From Palleronia abyssalis (GTDB lineage: Bacteria > Pseudomonadota > Alphaproteobacteria > Rhodobacterales > Rhodobacteraceae): a DNA stretch of 64,000 nt. The notes under the pieces are model-generated. The model was not told the DNA's origin, did no database searches, and saw only the letters and a program-made list of their open reading frames with translations. Position numbers and translations under genes: made by a program. Positions 52,568-63,078 of this stretch are shown here, in pieces (the stretch's first letter is position 1; each line of letters starts with the position of its first letter). Location: positions 62,001-126,000 of the forward strand of contig NZ_ONZF01000009.1 in assembly GCF_900302445.1 (NCBI RefSeq). Reading direction: 5' to 3'.

Positions 52568-53806
52568 TCAATTTTTCTCCGGCAGGACGGGCAGTTTGAA
52601 CGTGAAGGACGTGGTTCCGTCCCCGCACGTGACCTCGATGCGACCGCCATGCGCAACGGCAATGGACGAGGCAATATGCAGACCAAGGCCGAGGCCTTCG
52701 CCTTCTTGTGTCCCCCTCCAAAAGGGCTGAAACAGTCGACGGCGCAGGTCGTCGGCAATGGCCTCCCCTCGGTTGGTTACAGAAATCGCGACCTCGCGGT
52801 CTCCTGTCGCGCCCTGAACCCCGATCGGGGCGCCCGGTGTGCCGTGACGGACAGCATTCGAGATCAGGTTCGAAACCGCCTGTGCCACGCGCGCCGCGTC
52901 GCAGTTGATGGGCCGGTCAAAAGACAAATCCAAACGTATCTCGTGCCCGGGGGATGCGGCCCTGATCTCGCCGACAACCTGCGTTATGGCAACGGCCAGG
53001 GGCGCATCGGGCGCTGCATTGACACGAATCCCGCCGCCCAGGCGCGCCTTGGCGTGCAGCATCATATTGTCGATGAGCTCGTGCATGCGATGCACCGAAG
53101 ATCGCATGAGCGGCAGCATCTTCTGTGCCCGGTCGTTCAGCGGCTGTCTGGCCAGCTGTCGAAGCCCGGCTTCCAGAGCTGCCACTGGATTGCGCAGGTC
53201 GTGTCCGAGAACGGCGATGAACTGCTCCTGGGTGCGCGCCAGGTCCCGTTCATGCGCGACGAGCTGTTCTTGCGCTTCCAGCCGCTCCTCGGTTTCAAGA
53301 CCCCGCCCTATGACGTCGGCGAACATCTCCAGCATCGCGACGACCCTGGGATGCTTGAGGCCACGTGGTTCGGTGTCGATCGCGCAAAGCGTGCCGAAGA
53401 AGCTGCCATCGCTGCGACGGATCGGAATGGAGGCATAGCTGACGATGCCGAACTTGGTCGCGATCGGATGGTTGCGATAGATATCGTCGGTTGCCACGTC
53501 ATCGAACAGGACCTTCCGGGAGGTTTCCCGGACCGATTGACAGAAGGTCGACTCGATCTCGATCTCGTCGCCCTCCAACAAGCCGAAATCGATCTCGTCC
53601 ACGGTCCGGCAGGCAACCCATCTATCGGCCGTGACCCGGGCAACGGCAGCAAAGCGGGTATCCGTGGCGAGCATGACGGTTTCGAGGATGGTGCGGACGA
53701 GATCACTGTTGGCCAGCATCTCGATATCGGCCTGAAAGTCATGCGCCCGGGCCTGGAACGCTGCATGGTCCTGGATGAGACCGCGTCGAAGACCCTCGTT
53801 CTGCAT
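52568..53806 (-). CDS. GAF-domain sensor histidine kinase
   Basis: 412 residues, cytosolic. GAF domain about 30-172 ('RFAAVARVTADRWVACRTVD', 'SYASIPIRRSDGSFFGTLCA'). Coiled linker, H-box with phospho-acceptor His202 ('AVLGHDLRNPVAAL'), N-box 'AVSNLISNAVRHG' (about 306-318), and G-box 'GEGLGLGLHIASSIA'. Complete, so an active kinase. No response regulator gene adjacent; an orphan sensor whose partner is elsewhere. GAF contents suggest a small-ligand or light input; no chromophore Cys can be assigned confidently. Confidence 0.93.
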   Translation of the reverse strand: MQNEGLRRGLIQDHAAFQARAHDFQADIEMLANSDLVRTILETVMLATDTRFAAVARVTADRWVACRTVDEIDFGLLEGDEIEIESTFCQSVRETSRKVLFDDVATDDIYRNHPIATKFGIVSYASIPIRRSDGSFFGTLCAIDTEPRGLKHPRVVAMLEMFADVIGRGLETEERLEAQEQLVAHERDLARTQEQFIAVLGHDLRNPVAALEAGLRQLARQPLNDRAQKMLPLMRSSVHRMHELIDNMMLHAKARLGGGIRVNAAPDAPLAVAITQVVGEIRAASPGHEIRLDLSFDRPINCDAARVAQAVSNLISNAVRHGTPGAPIGVQGATGDREVAISVTNRGEAIADDLRRRLFQPFWRGTQEGEGLGLGLHIASSIAVAHGGRIEVTCGDGTTSFTFKLPVLPEKN

Positions 53807-54286
53807 GTTCAGCCCTTGTCAGATCATATGCCGCATTTCGCTCGACTTAGAATGAGCGCGAATATCTCAAAATACACGAGGATCACTGGAATGCACTGCG
53901 GGGCCTCACGGACTACGTCCTAAAACGTACGCCCGGGCAAAGCCTCTGCCCGCGACGCTCCATAGACGAAAGTCCCCTTCCACCCGGCATACTTGGTGCT
54001 ACTGACCTGTCACTCAAGGCTGGTTGGGAACCGTCTGCTCCAGGGCTTCTCGACAGGGCAGAAATTGTCCTTGGTGAAAATATACAAACTCTCAGCACAT
54101 ATAGAGGCTGTTTCTTGTTCCTCGAAGACCCCAAGCGTCCAAGCACGCTGCCTTCGCACGATTTCATGGCGGCCTTTCCTTATGCGCACGTCGCCTACAC
54201 GCTCGACATGGCGGTGATCGATCTCAACTGGCGGCACGGTCAGATGACGGGCGGACCACGCGAAGCGGCGGTGAGGCGCAATCCAT
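53807..54286. other. AT-richer intergenic stretch, no gene assigned
   Basis: 480 bp between the kinase start and the end of the DprE1-like gene. Several frames of 60-75 residues exist on both strands, but none shows a family signature or ribosome site. 53830-54120 is relatively AT-rich and must contain the kinase promoter. Confidence 0.4.
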
Positions 54287-55612
54287 TCAAAGAGATAGTC
54301 TGTCAGACTGGGCCGATTTGAATCTTTCCGCCCATCCCTGCTCTGCCCGGAGGGTGCGCATTTCGCCCCCCCTCGGATCGGTACGATGGAACGTCTCTGC
54401 GTCGAGACGGGCATCCTTGGCGAGGTAGAACCGCCCCTTGTGGGTCGAAGCAATCGCTTCGAGATGTTTCATGAGATCGCCGATCCCCTTCGAGACCGGA
54501 AAATCGAGCGCCAGCGTGTAGCCCGCCATCGGAAAGGAAAACCGGCTTTCCTGAGCGCCAAGCTTCTTCAGGACCGCCAGAAAGGATCCAGCGCCCGAAG
54601 CTGACACGGCTCGAAGCAAGTCGGCCAGACCAGCTTCGGCCCGGTGAAGCGGCAGGACGCACTGGAACTGCACAAAGCCCCGCCGCCCGTAGATCCGGTT
54701 CCATCCCAGGATGGCGTCGAGCGGGTAAAAATAGTTGTCCCACCCGACGAGCCGGGATGTACGCTGCCGCTGGCCGGCCCGGTAGTAGACCGCGTTGAAG
54801 GCCCCCACGCTGTAGCGGTTGAGCGTCGCTCCGGGCAAATCGACGGGGACCGACAGGCGCCGCCGCGGGGGGACGTGGTAGGGATACTCGCGTTGCCATG
54901 GGTCCAGCTCGGCCAGGCTTGCGTGCTCTCCCAGCTGCAGCAGGGACCTGCCCAAGGATTTGCCGCGGGCCAGGCAATCGATCCAGGCCGCGCTGTAGTG
55001 TGACGCGTCCGCGGCCTCGAACGCCGCCATGGTCTCATCGAGCGAGGCGGTCGCGACCGTGGTCTGGCGTATCCAGGCGCTTTCCACGGGGCGCAGACGG
55101 ATCGCGGCGCGCAGGATGATCCCGGTCAGGCCCATGCCGCCCAGGGTCCATTCGAAAAGATCGCGGTTCCGGTCGCGGCTGCAGACCCGAATGTGTCCGT
55201 CGGATCCCAGCACGTCGATCCAGTCCACGAACGCGCCGAAACTGCCGTCCCTATGGTGGTTCTTGCCGTGGACATCGGCCGCGATCATACCGCCAAGGGT
55301 GACGTATTTCGTGCCCGGCGTGACGGCCGGAAACCAGCCTTTTGGAAGGAAGGTCTCGAGGATGTCGCAAAGACGGACACCCGCTTCGGCGACCAGTTGC
55401 CCCCGGTCGGGATCAAAGGACAGCATGCGATTGAAATGGCGCATGTCCACGGTCGCGGGCCGGCCTATTGCGCTGTCGCCATAGGCGCGGCCGTTGCCCC
55501 GGGCAATGACGGATGGTTGGCCGCGCAGGATTCCTTGCAAAGCATCGAGATCGCGAGGGGCATAAAGCTCTGTCTCGAGGACGGGATACCGCCCCCATCC
55601 GGAAAGGTTCAT
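54287..55612 (-). CDS. DprE1-like FAD-dependent oxidoreductase
   Basis: 441 residues. FAD-binding PCMH-type fold: 'VIARGNGRAYGDSAIGRP', 'VAEAGVRLCDILETFLPKGW', 'TPGTKYVTLGGMIAADVHGK', 'GGMGLTGIILRAAIRLRP' and the C-terminal 'KGRFYLAKDARLDAETFHR' match decaprenylphosphoryl-beta-D-ribose 2'-oxidase. DprE1 oxidises polyprenyl-phosphoryl ribose, the first half of its epimerisation to the arabinose donor. It is paired with a UbiA-type phosphoribosyltransferase 60 bp upstream in the same direction. The reductase half (DprE2, an SDR) is not visible in this window. Confidence 0.9.
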   Translation of the reverse strand: MNLSGWGRYPVLETELYAPRDLDALQGILRGQPSVIARGNGRAYGDSAIGRPATVDMRHFNRMLSFDPDRGQLVAEAGVRLCDILETFLPKGWFPAVTPGTKYVTLGGMIAADVHGKNHHRDGSFGAFVDWIDVLGSDGHIRVCSRDRNRDLFEWTLGGMGLTGIILRAAIRLRPVESAWIRQTTVATASLDETMAAFEAADASHYSAAWIDCLARGKSLGRSLLQLGEHASLAELDPWQREYPYHVPPRRRLSVPVDLPGATLNRYSVGAFNAVYYRAGQRQRTSRLVGWDNYFYPLDAILGWNRIYGRRGFVQFQCVLPLHRAEAGLADLLRAVSASGAGSFLAVLKKLGAQESRFSFPMAGYTLALDFPVSKGIGDLMKHLEAIASTHKGRFYLAKDARLDAETFHRTDPRGGEMRTLRAEQGWAERFKSAQSDRLSL

Positions 55613-55671
55613 GGGCCTGTTCCTACCATGCGGACGCGCTGGATGGCATCGGGACCGCGGGCTGTCGAGAT

Positions 55672-56565
55672 TTAGACATGGGCTGCCGCCAGAACGCAGG
55701 CCGCGATCAGCAGCCCGCAGATACGGCTCGCCCCGTCCCGGGCCGCGAAAACGATCGGATCGTCATGCATGAGGCCACGATGCGTGATGAGGACCGTCCG
55801 GGTGATCCAGTAGAGAAGGACTGCACATCCTCCCCAGAGCAGTTCGGGCCGGCCATAGAGCCCGGAGACAGCGGCGGATTCGATATAGAGGGCCAGAACG
55901 AGCACCGAGACGTAGCCTGCCGCGATCGAGATCATCGAGATGACAGGCAGGTCATGATCGCTGTATCCCCGCCCTGCCGTATTTTTTACCCCGCGCCCGG
56001 TGATGTCGACGAGCTCGGCCTGTCGCTTGACGGCAGCCAGAGCCAGAAAGAAGAACAACGAGAACGCGAGCAACCAGGTCGAGGGCGGGATGTCCGTGGC
56101 CACCCCGCCCGCGACGATGCGGATCGTGTAAAGCCCCGCCAGGACCACGATGTCGATGACCGCGTATTTCTTGAGGCGTATCGAATAGGCCGTGGTCAGA
56201 AGCATGTAAGCCAGGATCATCCCAAAGAAGCCGGGGCCCTGAAGCAGGGCCAGAAGACCTCCCGCCAGGAACAACCCCCCCGCCATCCAGATCCCCCTGG
56301 CGACGGGGATCAAACCGGCCGCGAACGGCCGTGTCCGCTTGCGCGGATGCGCCCGGTCGGCGGAAATATCGAGAATGTCGTTCACGACATAGACCCCGGA
56401 TGCAACGAGACAGAAGGCCGCCAGGGCGAGGGTGGCCTGCCAGAGGATGTCCGCCTCGAACCGATGCCCGCCCAGAACCGGCAGAAAGACCAGCAGGTTC
56501 TTGCCCCATTGATGCGGGCGAAGGGCCCTGACATGGGGTCCGGGCCGGAGGCGTGCATCTGTCAT
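55672..56565 (-). CDS. UbiA-family polyprenyl-phosphate phosphoribosyltransferase
   Basis: 297 residues from ATG 56565 (AAAGG about 9 nt upstream); longer frames are shadow of gmd. 'RALRPHQWGKNLLVFLPVL' and the prenyl-diphosphate motif Asn62-Asp63-x-x-Asp66-x-x-x-Asp70-x-x-His73 ('NDILDISADRAH') match decaprenyl-phosphate phosphoribosyltransferase. About nine TM helices. It transfers 5-phosphoribose from PRPP to polyprenyl phosphate in the membrane, giving the substrate that, after dephosphorylation, the DprE1-like enzyme uses. Divergent from gmd. Confidence 0.92.
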   Translation of the reverse strand: MTDARLRPGPHVRALRPHQWGKNLLVFLPVLGGHRFEADILWQATLALAAFCLVASGVYVVNDILDISADRAHPRKRTRPFAAGLIPVARGIWMAGGLFLAGGLLALLQGPGFFGMILAYMLLTTAYSIRLKKYAVIDIVVLAGLYTIRIVAGGVATDIPPSTWLLAFSLFFFLALAAVKRQAELVDITGRGVKNTAGRGYSDHDLPVISMISIAAGYVSVLVLALYIESAAVSGLYGRPELLWGGCAVLLYWITRTVLITHRGLMHDDPIVFAARDGASRICGLLIAACVLAAAHV

Positions 56566-56694
56566 TGCGGGCCTTTCTCGAGGTTGCGGAGGAACACGTC
56601 TGCAAGGACAGGGACCTTGTCGGGCAAACCGGGCCCCGAGGCCATATCCACCACCCCTGCCGGGCCTGTTGCAATGCATCTGCTGCCCGAGTAG

Positions 56695-57747
<1,053 letters not shown>

Positions 57748-57750
57748 TCC

Positions 57751-58698
57751 GTGATGCCTGCCACGCCGCGTATTCTGGTCATCGGGGCCCGGGGCTTCGT
57801 CGGACGTCACCTCGTGGCGCTCCTCGAAAAGGAGCACGGACCGGACGCGGTCATAGCGACAGGACGGGACGGTGAAGCCGACCAGCGCCGTCTTGATATC
57901 CGCGACACCGACATGACCCGTGTGGCGCTGGAGGAAATCCGGCCGACCCATGTCGTCAATCTCGCCGGCCTGGCCGCGCCGGCCGAAGCGCGGCGTCTCG
58001 AGAGCGCCGCCTGGGAACTGCATGTCCATGCGCCGCTCGCCCTGGGGCGTCTGCTCGGCGAGACCTGTCCTGAGGCCTGGCTTTTGCACGTCGGCTCTGG
58101 CCTGGCCTACGGGCGGCAGGCGCTGCACGGCGCTCCCGTGCGCGAAACCGAGCCCCTCGAGCCCATGGACCCTTACGGCGCGACCAAGGCGGCCGGCGAC
58201 ATTGCCGTCGGCGCGCTGGCCTCCGAGGGCATCAGGGTCGTGCGCCTCAGACCGTTCAACCATACAGGCCCCGGCCAGAGCGAGGATTTCGCGATCCCTG
58301 CCTTCGCCGCGCAGATCGCCCGGATCGAGGCAGGTCAGAGCGCGCCCGTCCTCTCTGTCGGCAATCTCGAGGCCGCGCGCGATTTTCTGCATGTGTCCGA
58401 CGTGGTCCATGCCTATGCCGCCCTGATCCGCGCCAGCGACAAGCTTGTATCCGGCGACATCTACAACGTCGCCTCCGGCACCCCCCAGGTCATGAGAACG
58501 CTTCTCGAACGGTTGCTCACCCTGTCCACGGCCCGGATCGAGATCCGGACCGATCCTGCCCGCCAGCGCGCCAGCGACCTGCCAACGATTGCCGGCGCGG
58601 CCACGCGCCTTGAGGAGCGTACAGGATGGAGGCCACGCATCGGGTGCGATGAAATGCTGTCCGATGTCTTGCGCGATTGCAGGTCCCGGACCCGCTGA
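57751..58698 (+). CDS. rmd: NAD-dependent reductase/epimerase, GDP-6-deoxy-D-mannose reductase type
   Basis: 315 residues; tandem GTG (57751) and ATG (57754) starts. SDR fold: 'ILVIGARGFVGRHLVALLEK', 'SGLAYG' with catalytic Ser/Tyr-x-x-x-Lys 'DPYGATKAAGDI', and the RMD-characteristic 'RPFNHTGPGQSEDF'. RMD reduces the 4-keto group of the Gmd product to give GDP-D-rhamnose. A GDP-fucose synthase would normally look different around this motif. Operonic with gmd. The name is by motif and context. Confidence 0.85.
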   Translation: MMPATPRILVIGARGFVGRHLVALLEKEHGPDAVIATGRDGEADQRRLDIRDTDMTRVALEEIRPTHVVNLAGLAAPAEARRLESAAWELHVHAPLALGRLLGETCPEAWLLHVGSGLAYGRQALHGAPVRETEPLEPMDPYGATKAAGDIAVGALASEGIRVVRLRPFNHTGPGQSEDFAIPAFAAQIARIEAGQSAPVLSVGNLEAARDFLHVSDVVHAYAALIRASDKLVSGDIYNVASGTPQVMRTLLERLLTLSTARIEIRTDPARQRASDLPTIAGAATRLEERTGWRPRIGCDEMLSDVLRDCRSRTR

Positions 58699-58740
58699 AA
58701 ACACCGGACCCGTCGCAAGGGTCCGCGCCTGGAGATCGAC

Positions 58741-60186
58741 ATGCCCCAATCCACCCCCCAGAAGAAAATTTTCTTCGATGTCTCCTCGATTCGGGAGTAC
58801 CTCACGCGGACGACCAGATACTCCGGCATCCAGAGGGTCGTGGCCAATATCCTGTCGGAACTTCTGGCGATTGTCCCCCGGGAGCGGATGTATCTGAGCT
58901 ACCTCGACCAAAAGACGAACCGCTACGTGGCGATCTCCTGCACGGATATCGAAGCCGATCTGACCGATCCCGAGGACATGCTCGCTCTTCTGCAGCCCGA
59001 TCTGCCGATGCGCGGCACGGTTCCGGCACTGCGCAAGTACCGCAAGCAACCCTGGAAATACTACTTTCACCTCTACCGCCTGGATCTGGCCGCGATGCGG
59101 GGCAAGGACGGCTCGTTGCGTCGCTACGACATGACAATTCCGCAATGGAAGGCACAGCGCCGCGCGAAGGCCGGGAAAGAAATGCCGCATTCCAGGGTAT
59201 CGACGCAGGATGTCTTCGAGATTGTCACCCCTGGCGACGATCTGATCCTGCTCGATTCAAGCTGGACCGATGCCTTCAAGGCAGTTTTCGCGCAGGCGAA
59301 GACCAAGAACATGACCGTCCGGACCCTCGTCTACGATCTCATTCCGATCCTGCATCCCGAAACCACCAACGATACGATGCCGATGATCTTCCACGAGTGG
59401 CTCCTGTCGTCGACGGAGTACACGACCTCCTACATGACGATTTCGGAGGCGACGAAACGCGATCTGGAACGGTTCTTCGAGATCTACGACCACACGTTCG
59501 AGGTGGACGTCCTGGCCCTGACCCAGGAACGCCTGAAACCTGCGCAGGACCAGGGCCCACGCAAGGGGCCCCTGAGCGCGTCGGTCTCCGAAGATGGCTA
59601 CCCCCTTCTGGCCCGCGCCGGCATGCTCGACACCCGTCTGCGCTCGGTGGTCTTTCGCCCCTTCGTTCTCGTGGTGGGAACGATCGAGATGCGCAAGAAC
59701 GTCTGGCGCATCGCCATGGCCTGGAAGAAGCTCGTTGACGAAGGGTATACCGACCTGCCGCAGCTTGTCTTCGCAGGCCGGCTGGGCTGGTGCCGGGAAA
59801 ATTTCGACGCTCTCCTGGAGGGCACCGGCAACGTCTATGGCTATGTCCATGTCTTCGACGGCCCATCGGATGACGAGCTGACCTTTCTCTACGAGCAGTG
59901 CCTCTTCACCATGATGCCCAGCATCTACGAAGGCTGGGGCCTGCCCGTCGGCGAGGCGCTGAGCTACGGCAAGACGGCCATCGTCTCCGACGGCTCCTCG
60001 CTGCCGGAGGTGGGCGGCGATCTCGTGGAGTATTGCGACCCCGGCTCCGTCGACAGCATCGCCCAGGCCGTCCGGACCCTTGTCGCCACCCCGGAGCGGC
60101 GGTTGGAGCTCGAGCGCAGGATTTCCCAGGCGCACCTGCGCCGCTGGCGGGACGTGGCAGAGGATCTCCTCGAGATCACCGGCTGA
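58741..60186 (+). CDS. GT4-type glycosyltransferase
   Basis: 481 residues. N-terminal 'IFFDVSSIREYLTRTTRYSG', 'IQRVVANIL' recalls mannosyl/rhamnosyltransferases of O-antigen clusters. The C-terminal GT-B domain has 'FVLVVGTIEMRKNVWRIAMA', 'VFAGRLGWCRENF', 'DGPSDDELTFLYEQCLFTMM', 'PSIYEGWGLPVGEALSYGKT' with the E-x7-E motif. It probably uses the GDP-rhamnose or GDP-mannose made by the neighbouring genes. It starts 42 bp after the reductase gene. The partial gene at 63079 is a relative. Confidence 0.92.
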   Translation: MPQSTPQKKIFFDVSSIREYLTRTTRYSGIQRVVANILSELLAIVPRERMYLSYLDQKTNRYVAISCTDIEADLTDPEDMLALLQPDLPMRGTVPALRKYRKQPWKYYFHLYRLDLAAMRGKDGSLRRYDMTIPQWKAQRRAKAGKEMPHSRVSTQDVFEIVTPGDDLILLDSSWTDAFKAVFAQAKTKNMTVRTLVYDLIPILHPETTNDTMPMIFHEWLLSSTEYTTSYMTISEATKRDLERFFEIYDHTFEVDVLALTQERLKPAQDQGPRKGPLSASVSEDGYPLLARAGMLDTRLRSVVFRPFVLVVGTIEMRKNVWRIAMAWKKLVDEGYTDLPQLVFAGRLGWCRENFDALLEGTGNVYGYVHVFDGPSDDELTFLYEQCLFTMMPSIYEGWGLPVGEALSYGKTAIVSDGSSLPEVGGDLVEYCDPGSVDSIAQAVRTLVATPERRLELERRISQAHLRRWRDVAEDLLEITG

Positions 60187-60322
60187 TCCTGGGCCGCCGG
60201 GTCCTATCGTCGATATCGCCGGGCCTGTGATCGGCCTTAGCAGACGTGAGATCGTGACCGGGCAAGAGCGATGCGTCACCGGGTGCAAGGCCAGGGTTCG
60301 CGGGCGTGGCGATCCGTGCGTC

Positions 60323-60925
60323 TCAGATCAGGTTTTCGGCTTTTGCGATCTGTATCGCCTCCGCGGTGGTTTGCACCTTGAGGCATGCGCGGATCGATGT
60401 AAGCCGCGCCTTGTATCCCGCTTCCGAGATGCCCAGGCTATACGCGGCCTGCTTTGCCCGGAGCCCATCCGCGGCGCATCTGAGCGCCTCCGACTGCTTC
60501 CAGGTGAGAGTTCTGTCAGGCTGGAGCTCCTCGTGGAGGCAAAGAGCTATCTCGCGAACGCAAACGCATTCTTCCTCGGTGAGCTCGCGGTCGGGGCGGG
60601 CAACACTGACGATGCTGCGGCAAGTCGCTGGCCCTGCAGAAATCGACACTCCGTATCGGAGCCCGAAGCGGGCGGCCTCGGGCATGATGCCATAGGGATC
60701 GGGCAAGGCAGGGTCCGACCATCTCAAAACGTCGTCATGGGCGAAGCACCATCCCAGAACGGGATCGCGCAGGGCATAGTTGTTCTCGTCGTAGCGCTTG
60801 ATCCAGGCTTCGGGGTACGTTCGAGCCGAGTGAGTGCAGAACAGGCCTCTTACGTGAAGCAAGAGCGAATAGCCGGAAATTCCGAACTCACGAAGCTTCC
60901 CGGTGGAATATTCAAGGCAGGCCAT
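60323..60925 (-). CDS. LuxR-type quorum-sensing regulator
   Basis: 200 residues, a little shorter than usual at the N-terminus. The autoinducer-binding domain keeps all four acyl-homoserine-lactone contact residues with TraR spacing: Trp41, Tyr45, Asp54 and Trp69 ('TYPEAWIKRYDENN' and 'DPVLGWC'). HTH domain about 138-200: 'LTWKQSEALRCAADGL', 'RAKQAAYSLGISEAGYKARL', ending 'AKAENLI'. The conserved Glu, Leu and Gly are present, but the recognition helix lacks the usual Thr-Val. No luxI synthase in the window, so it is a solo. It lies in reverse orientation inside the polysaccharide cluster, likely a regulator of it. Confidence 0.9.
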   Translation of the reverse strand: MACLEYSTGKLREFGISGYSLLLHVRGLFCTHSARTYPEAWIKRYDENNYALRDPVLGWCFAHDDVLRWSDPALPDPYGIMPEAARFGLRYGVSISAGPATCRSIVSVARPDRELTEEECVCVREIALCLHEELQPDRTLTWKQSEALRCAADGLRAKQAAYSLGISEAGYKARLTSIRACLKVQTTAEAIQIAKAENLI

Positions 60926-61149
60926 TACTGGGTCAGTCCGATATCACGGCTTTTTCGGAAAATTCACCTACGGTTTGCCAGCAAGCCATGCCACCGGCAA
61001 GGTCGCGAAGGAGAAACTGAAAATGGGGCGCCTGCCGCCCGGGCAGAACGTGCCTCCTCCTTGGGCACCTCCTCCCCCGGGCGCCTTTCCTCCGTCGCCC
61101 CGATCGCTTAGACAGCGCCGGGATCTGGGCAACACGCGGGACGATCCTC

Positions 61150-62958
61150 ATGATGGGCCTGAAACTCGGATCGCTGATCCCCCAAAGCGCGGCGATCCCC
61201 CGCCTTCTCAAGGAGGGGCTTCGCCAGCAAGGGCGTCTTTACGCGATCGCAATGGCGGCCATGATCGTTTCGGCTGCGACGTCCGCGGGCGTCGCCTGGG
61301 TCATGGAGAAGATCGTCGACGCCCTCTCCCGCCCCGACAGCAGGGCCTATGTTCTGACCGTCGCAACGATGGTCATGGGTATCTTCATCGTGAAGGGCAT
61401 GGCCACCTACGTCCAGGTGGTGTTCATGAGCCGTGCCGGCAACCGGATCGTCGCCCACCAGCAATCGCAGGTTTTCTCGAAACTGATGCGGCAGGGGCTG
61501 TCGTATTTCAACGCGATGGAATCCTCCGAGATCATCATGCGCGTCACTCAAGGGGCCCAGGCCTGCCGGCGGCTCATCGACATCATCGTCGTCTCAGCCG
61601 TCCGGGACACGCTGACGCTCCTGGCTTTGCTGGGCGTGATGATCTACCAGCAGCCACTTCTGTCGGCCGTCTCGCTCCTCGTCGGCCCCGTCGCGCTCTA
61701 CGGCATCCGTCGGATCCTGCGCAAAGTGAAGGAGATCATGGAATCCGAACTCGCGTCCATGTCCGAAATCTACAAGGTCCTGCAAGAAGGCGCGGGCGGC
61801 ATCCAGGTGGTGAAGATCTTCTCGCTCGAAAATACGATGCGGGACCGTATGGACCGCGCCGTGCGGACCGTGGAGAAACGCGCAAACGCGATCTCGCGCC
61901 TCGAAGCGATCACCAGCCCGATGATGGAGACCCTCTCGGGGGTCGTCATCGCCGGCGTGGTGGTCCTGAGCGCCTACAACATCTTCGGCGGCGAACCGAC
62001 GACAGCGGGACAGCTCATGTCCTTCGTCACCGCCCTTCTCATGGCCTATGAGCCCGCCAAGCGCCTGAGCCGGATGCGGGTCTCGATCGAAGCGAGCCTC
62101 GTGGGCGTGCGCATGGTGCTCGACATGCTCGATATGCCCGATACCCAGATCGAGGCCCCGGATGCCGCGCCCCTCGCCCCGGGGCCGGGGGAGGTCGAGA
62201 TGGCGGGCGTGCGGTTCGGCTATGCCGAGGATACCCCGATCCTGAAGGGGGTGAACCTTGTCTTCCCCGCTGGCCGGATCAGCGCGCTCGTCGGGCCGTC
62301 GGGGGGCGGAAAATCGACGCTCATCAACCTCGCGATGCGCATGTTCGACCCCACCGAGGGGACGATCTCGATCGACGGGCAGGACCTGCGGATGGCAACC
62401 TTGAGCTCAATCCGGCAAAGGATCTCCTTCGTGGGCCAAACCACCTTCCTGTTTTCCACGACGATCCGTGAAAACATCCGCTGCGCCCGCTTCGATGCGA
62501 CCGACGAGGAGGTCGTCGAGGCCGCCAAGGCCGCCAACGCGCACGAGTTCATCGAGGCCTTGTCCGAAGGATACGACACACCGGTCGGCGAGAACGGCGC
62601 CTTTCTGTCAGGCGGGCAACGTCAACGCCTGGCCATCGCCCGGGCAATCGTCAAACGCAGCGATATCCTGTTCCTCGACGAGGCCACGAGCGCCCTGGAT
62701 TCCCATTCCGAAGCCCTGATCCAGGACGCGCTCGGCCGGGCCACGCAAGGCAAGACCGTGATCGTCATCGCCCATCGCCTGACCACCATCCTGAATGCCG
62801 ACCAGGTCTTCTTCATCGAGGCTGGCCAGGTCGCCGAAAGCGGAACGATCGAGACGCTGCTGGCCGGGCCGACCCGTTTCCGCACCCTCTACGATGCCCA
62901 GTTCGAGGGGGTTTCGGAGCGAGGGAGCCGTGACCGCCAAGTCCGGTTCAATGCCTGA
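61150..62958 (+). CDS. MsbA-like ABC exporter
   Basis: 602 residues (adjacent ATGs 61150/61153). Six-TM exporter domain (about 25-320), then ATPase: Walker A 'GPSGGGKST' (about 382-390), Q-loop 'FVGQTTFLFSTTIREN', signature 'LSGGQRQR' (about 485), Walker B 'DILFLDEATSALD'. It resembles lipid-linked glycan exporters (MsbA/PglK type) more than type I secretion ATPases. With flanking glycosyltransferases it probably flips or exports the polyprenyl-linked oligosaccharide. About 120 bp later the next glycosyltransferase starts. Confidence 0.93.
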   Translation: MMGLKLGSLIPQSAAIPRLLKEGLRQQGRLYAIAMAAMIVSAATSAGVAWVMEKIVDALSRPDSRAYVLTVATMVMGIFIVKGMATYVQVVFMSRAGNRIVAHQQSQVFSKLMRQGLSYFNAMESSEIIMRVTQGAQACRRLIDIIVVSAVRDTLTLLALLGVMIYQQPLLSAVSLLVGPVALYGIRRILRKVKEIMESELASMSEIYKVLQEGAGGIQVVKIFSLENTMRDRMDRAVRTVEKRANAISRLEAITSPMMETLSGVVIAGVVVLSAYNIFGGEPTTAGQLMSFVTALLMAYEPAKRLSRMRVSIEASLVGVRMVLDMLDMPDTQIEAPDAAPLAPGPGEVEMAGVRFGYAEDTPILKGVNLVFPAGRISALVGPSGGGKSTLINLAMRMFDPTEGTISIDGQDLRMATLSSIRQRISFVGQTTFLFSTTIRENIRCARFDATDEEVVEAAKAANAHEFIEALSEGYDTPVGENGAFLSGGQRQRLAIARAIVKRSDILFLDEATSALDSHSEALIQDALGRATQGKTVIVIAHRLTTILNADQVFFIEAGQVAESGTIETLLAGPTRFRTLYDAQFEGVSERGSRDRQVRFNA

Positions 62959-63078
62959 GACGCCACGCCGGGGCACCGAGGGCAGCATGGCGTCACGGTA
63001 CGATTTCTGCCGGTACCGGGACAGCAAATCTGCCAAGCATCTTGACCCCGCGGCGCAGAATACACGAAGGACTGCACT

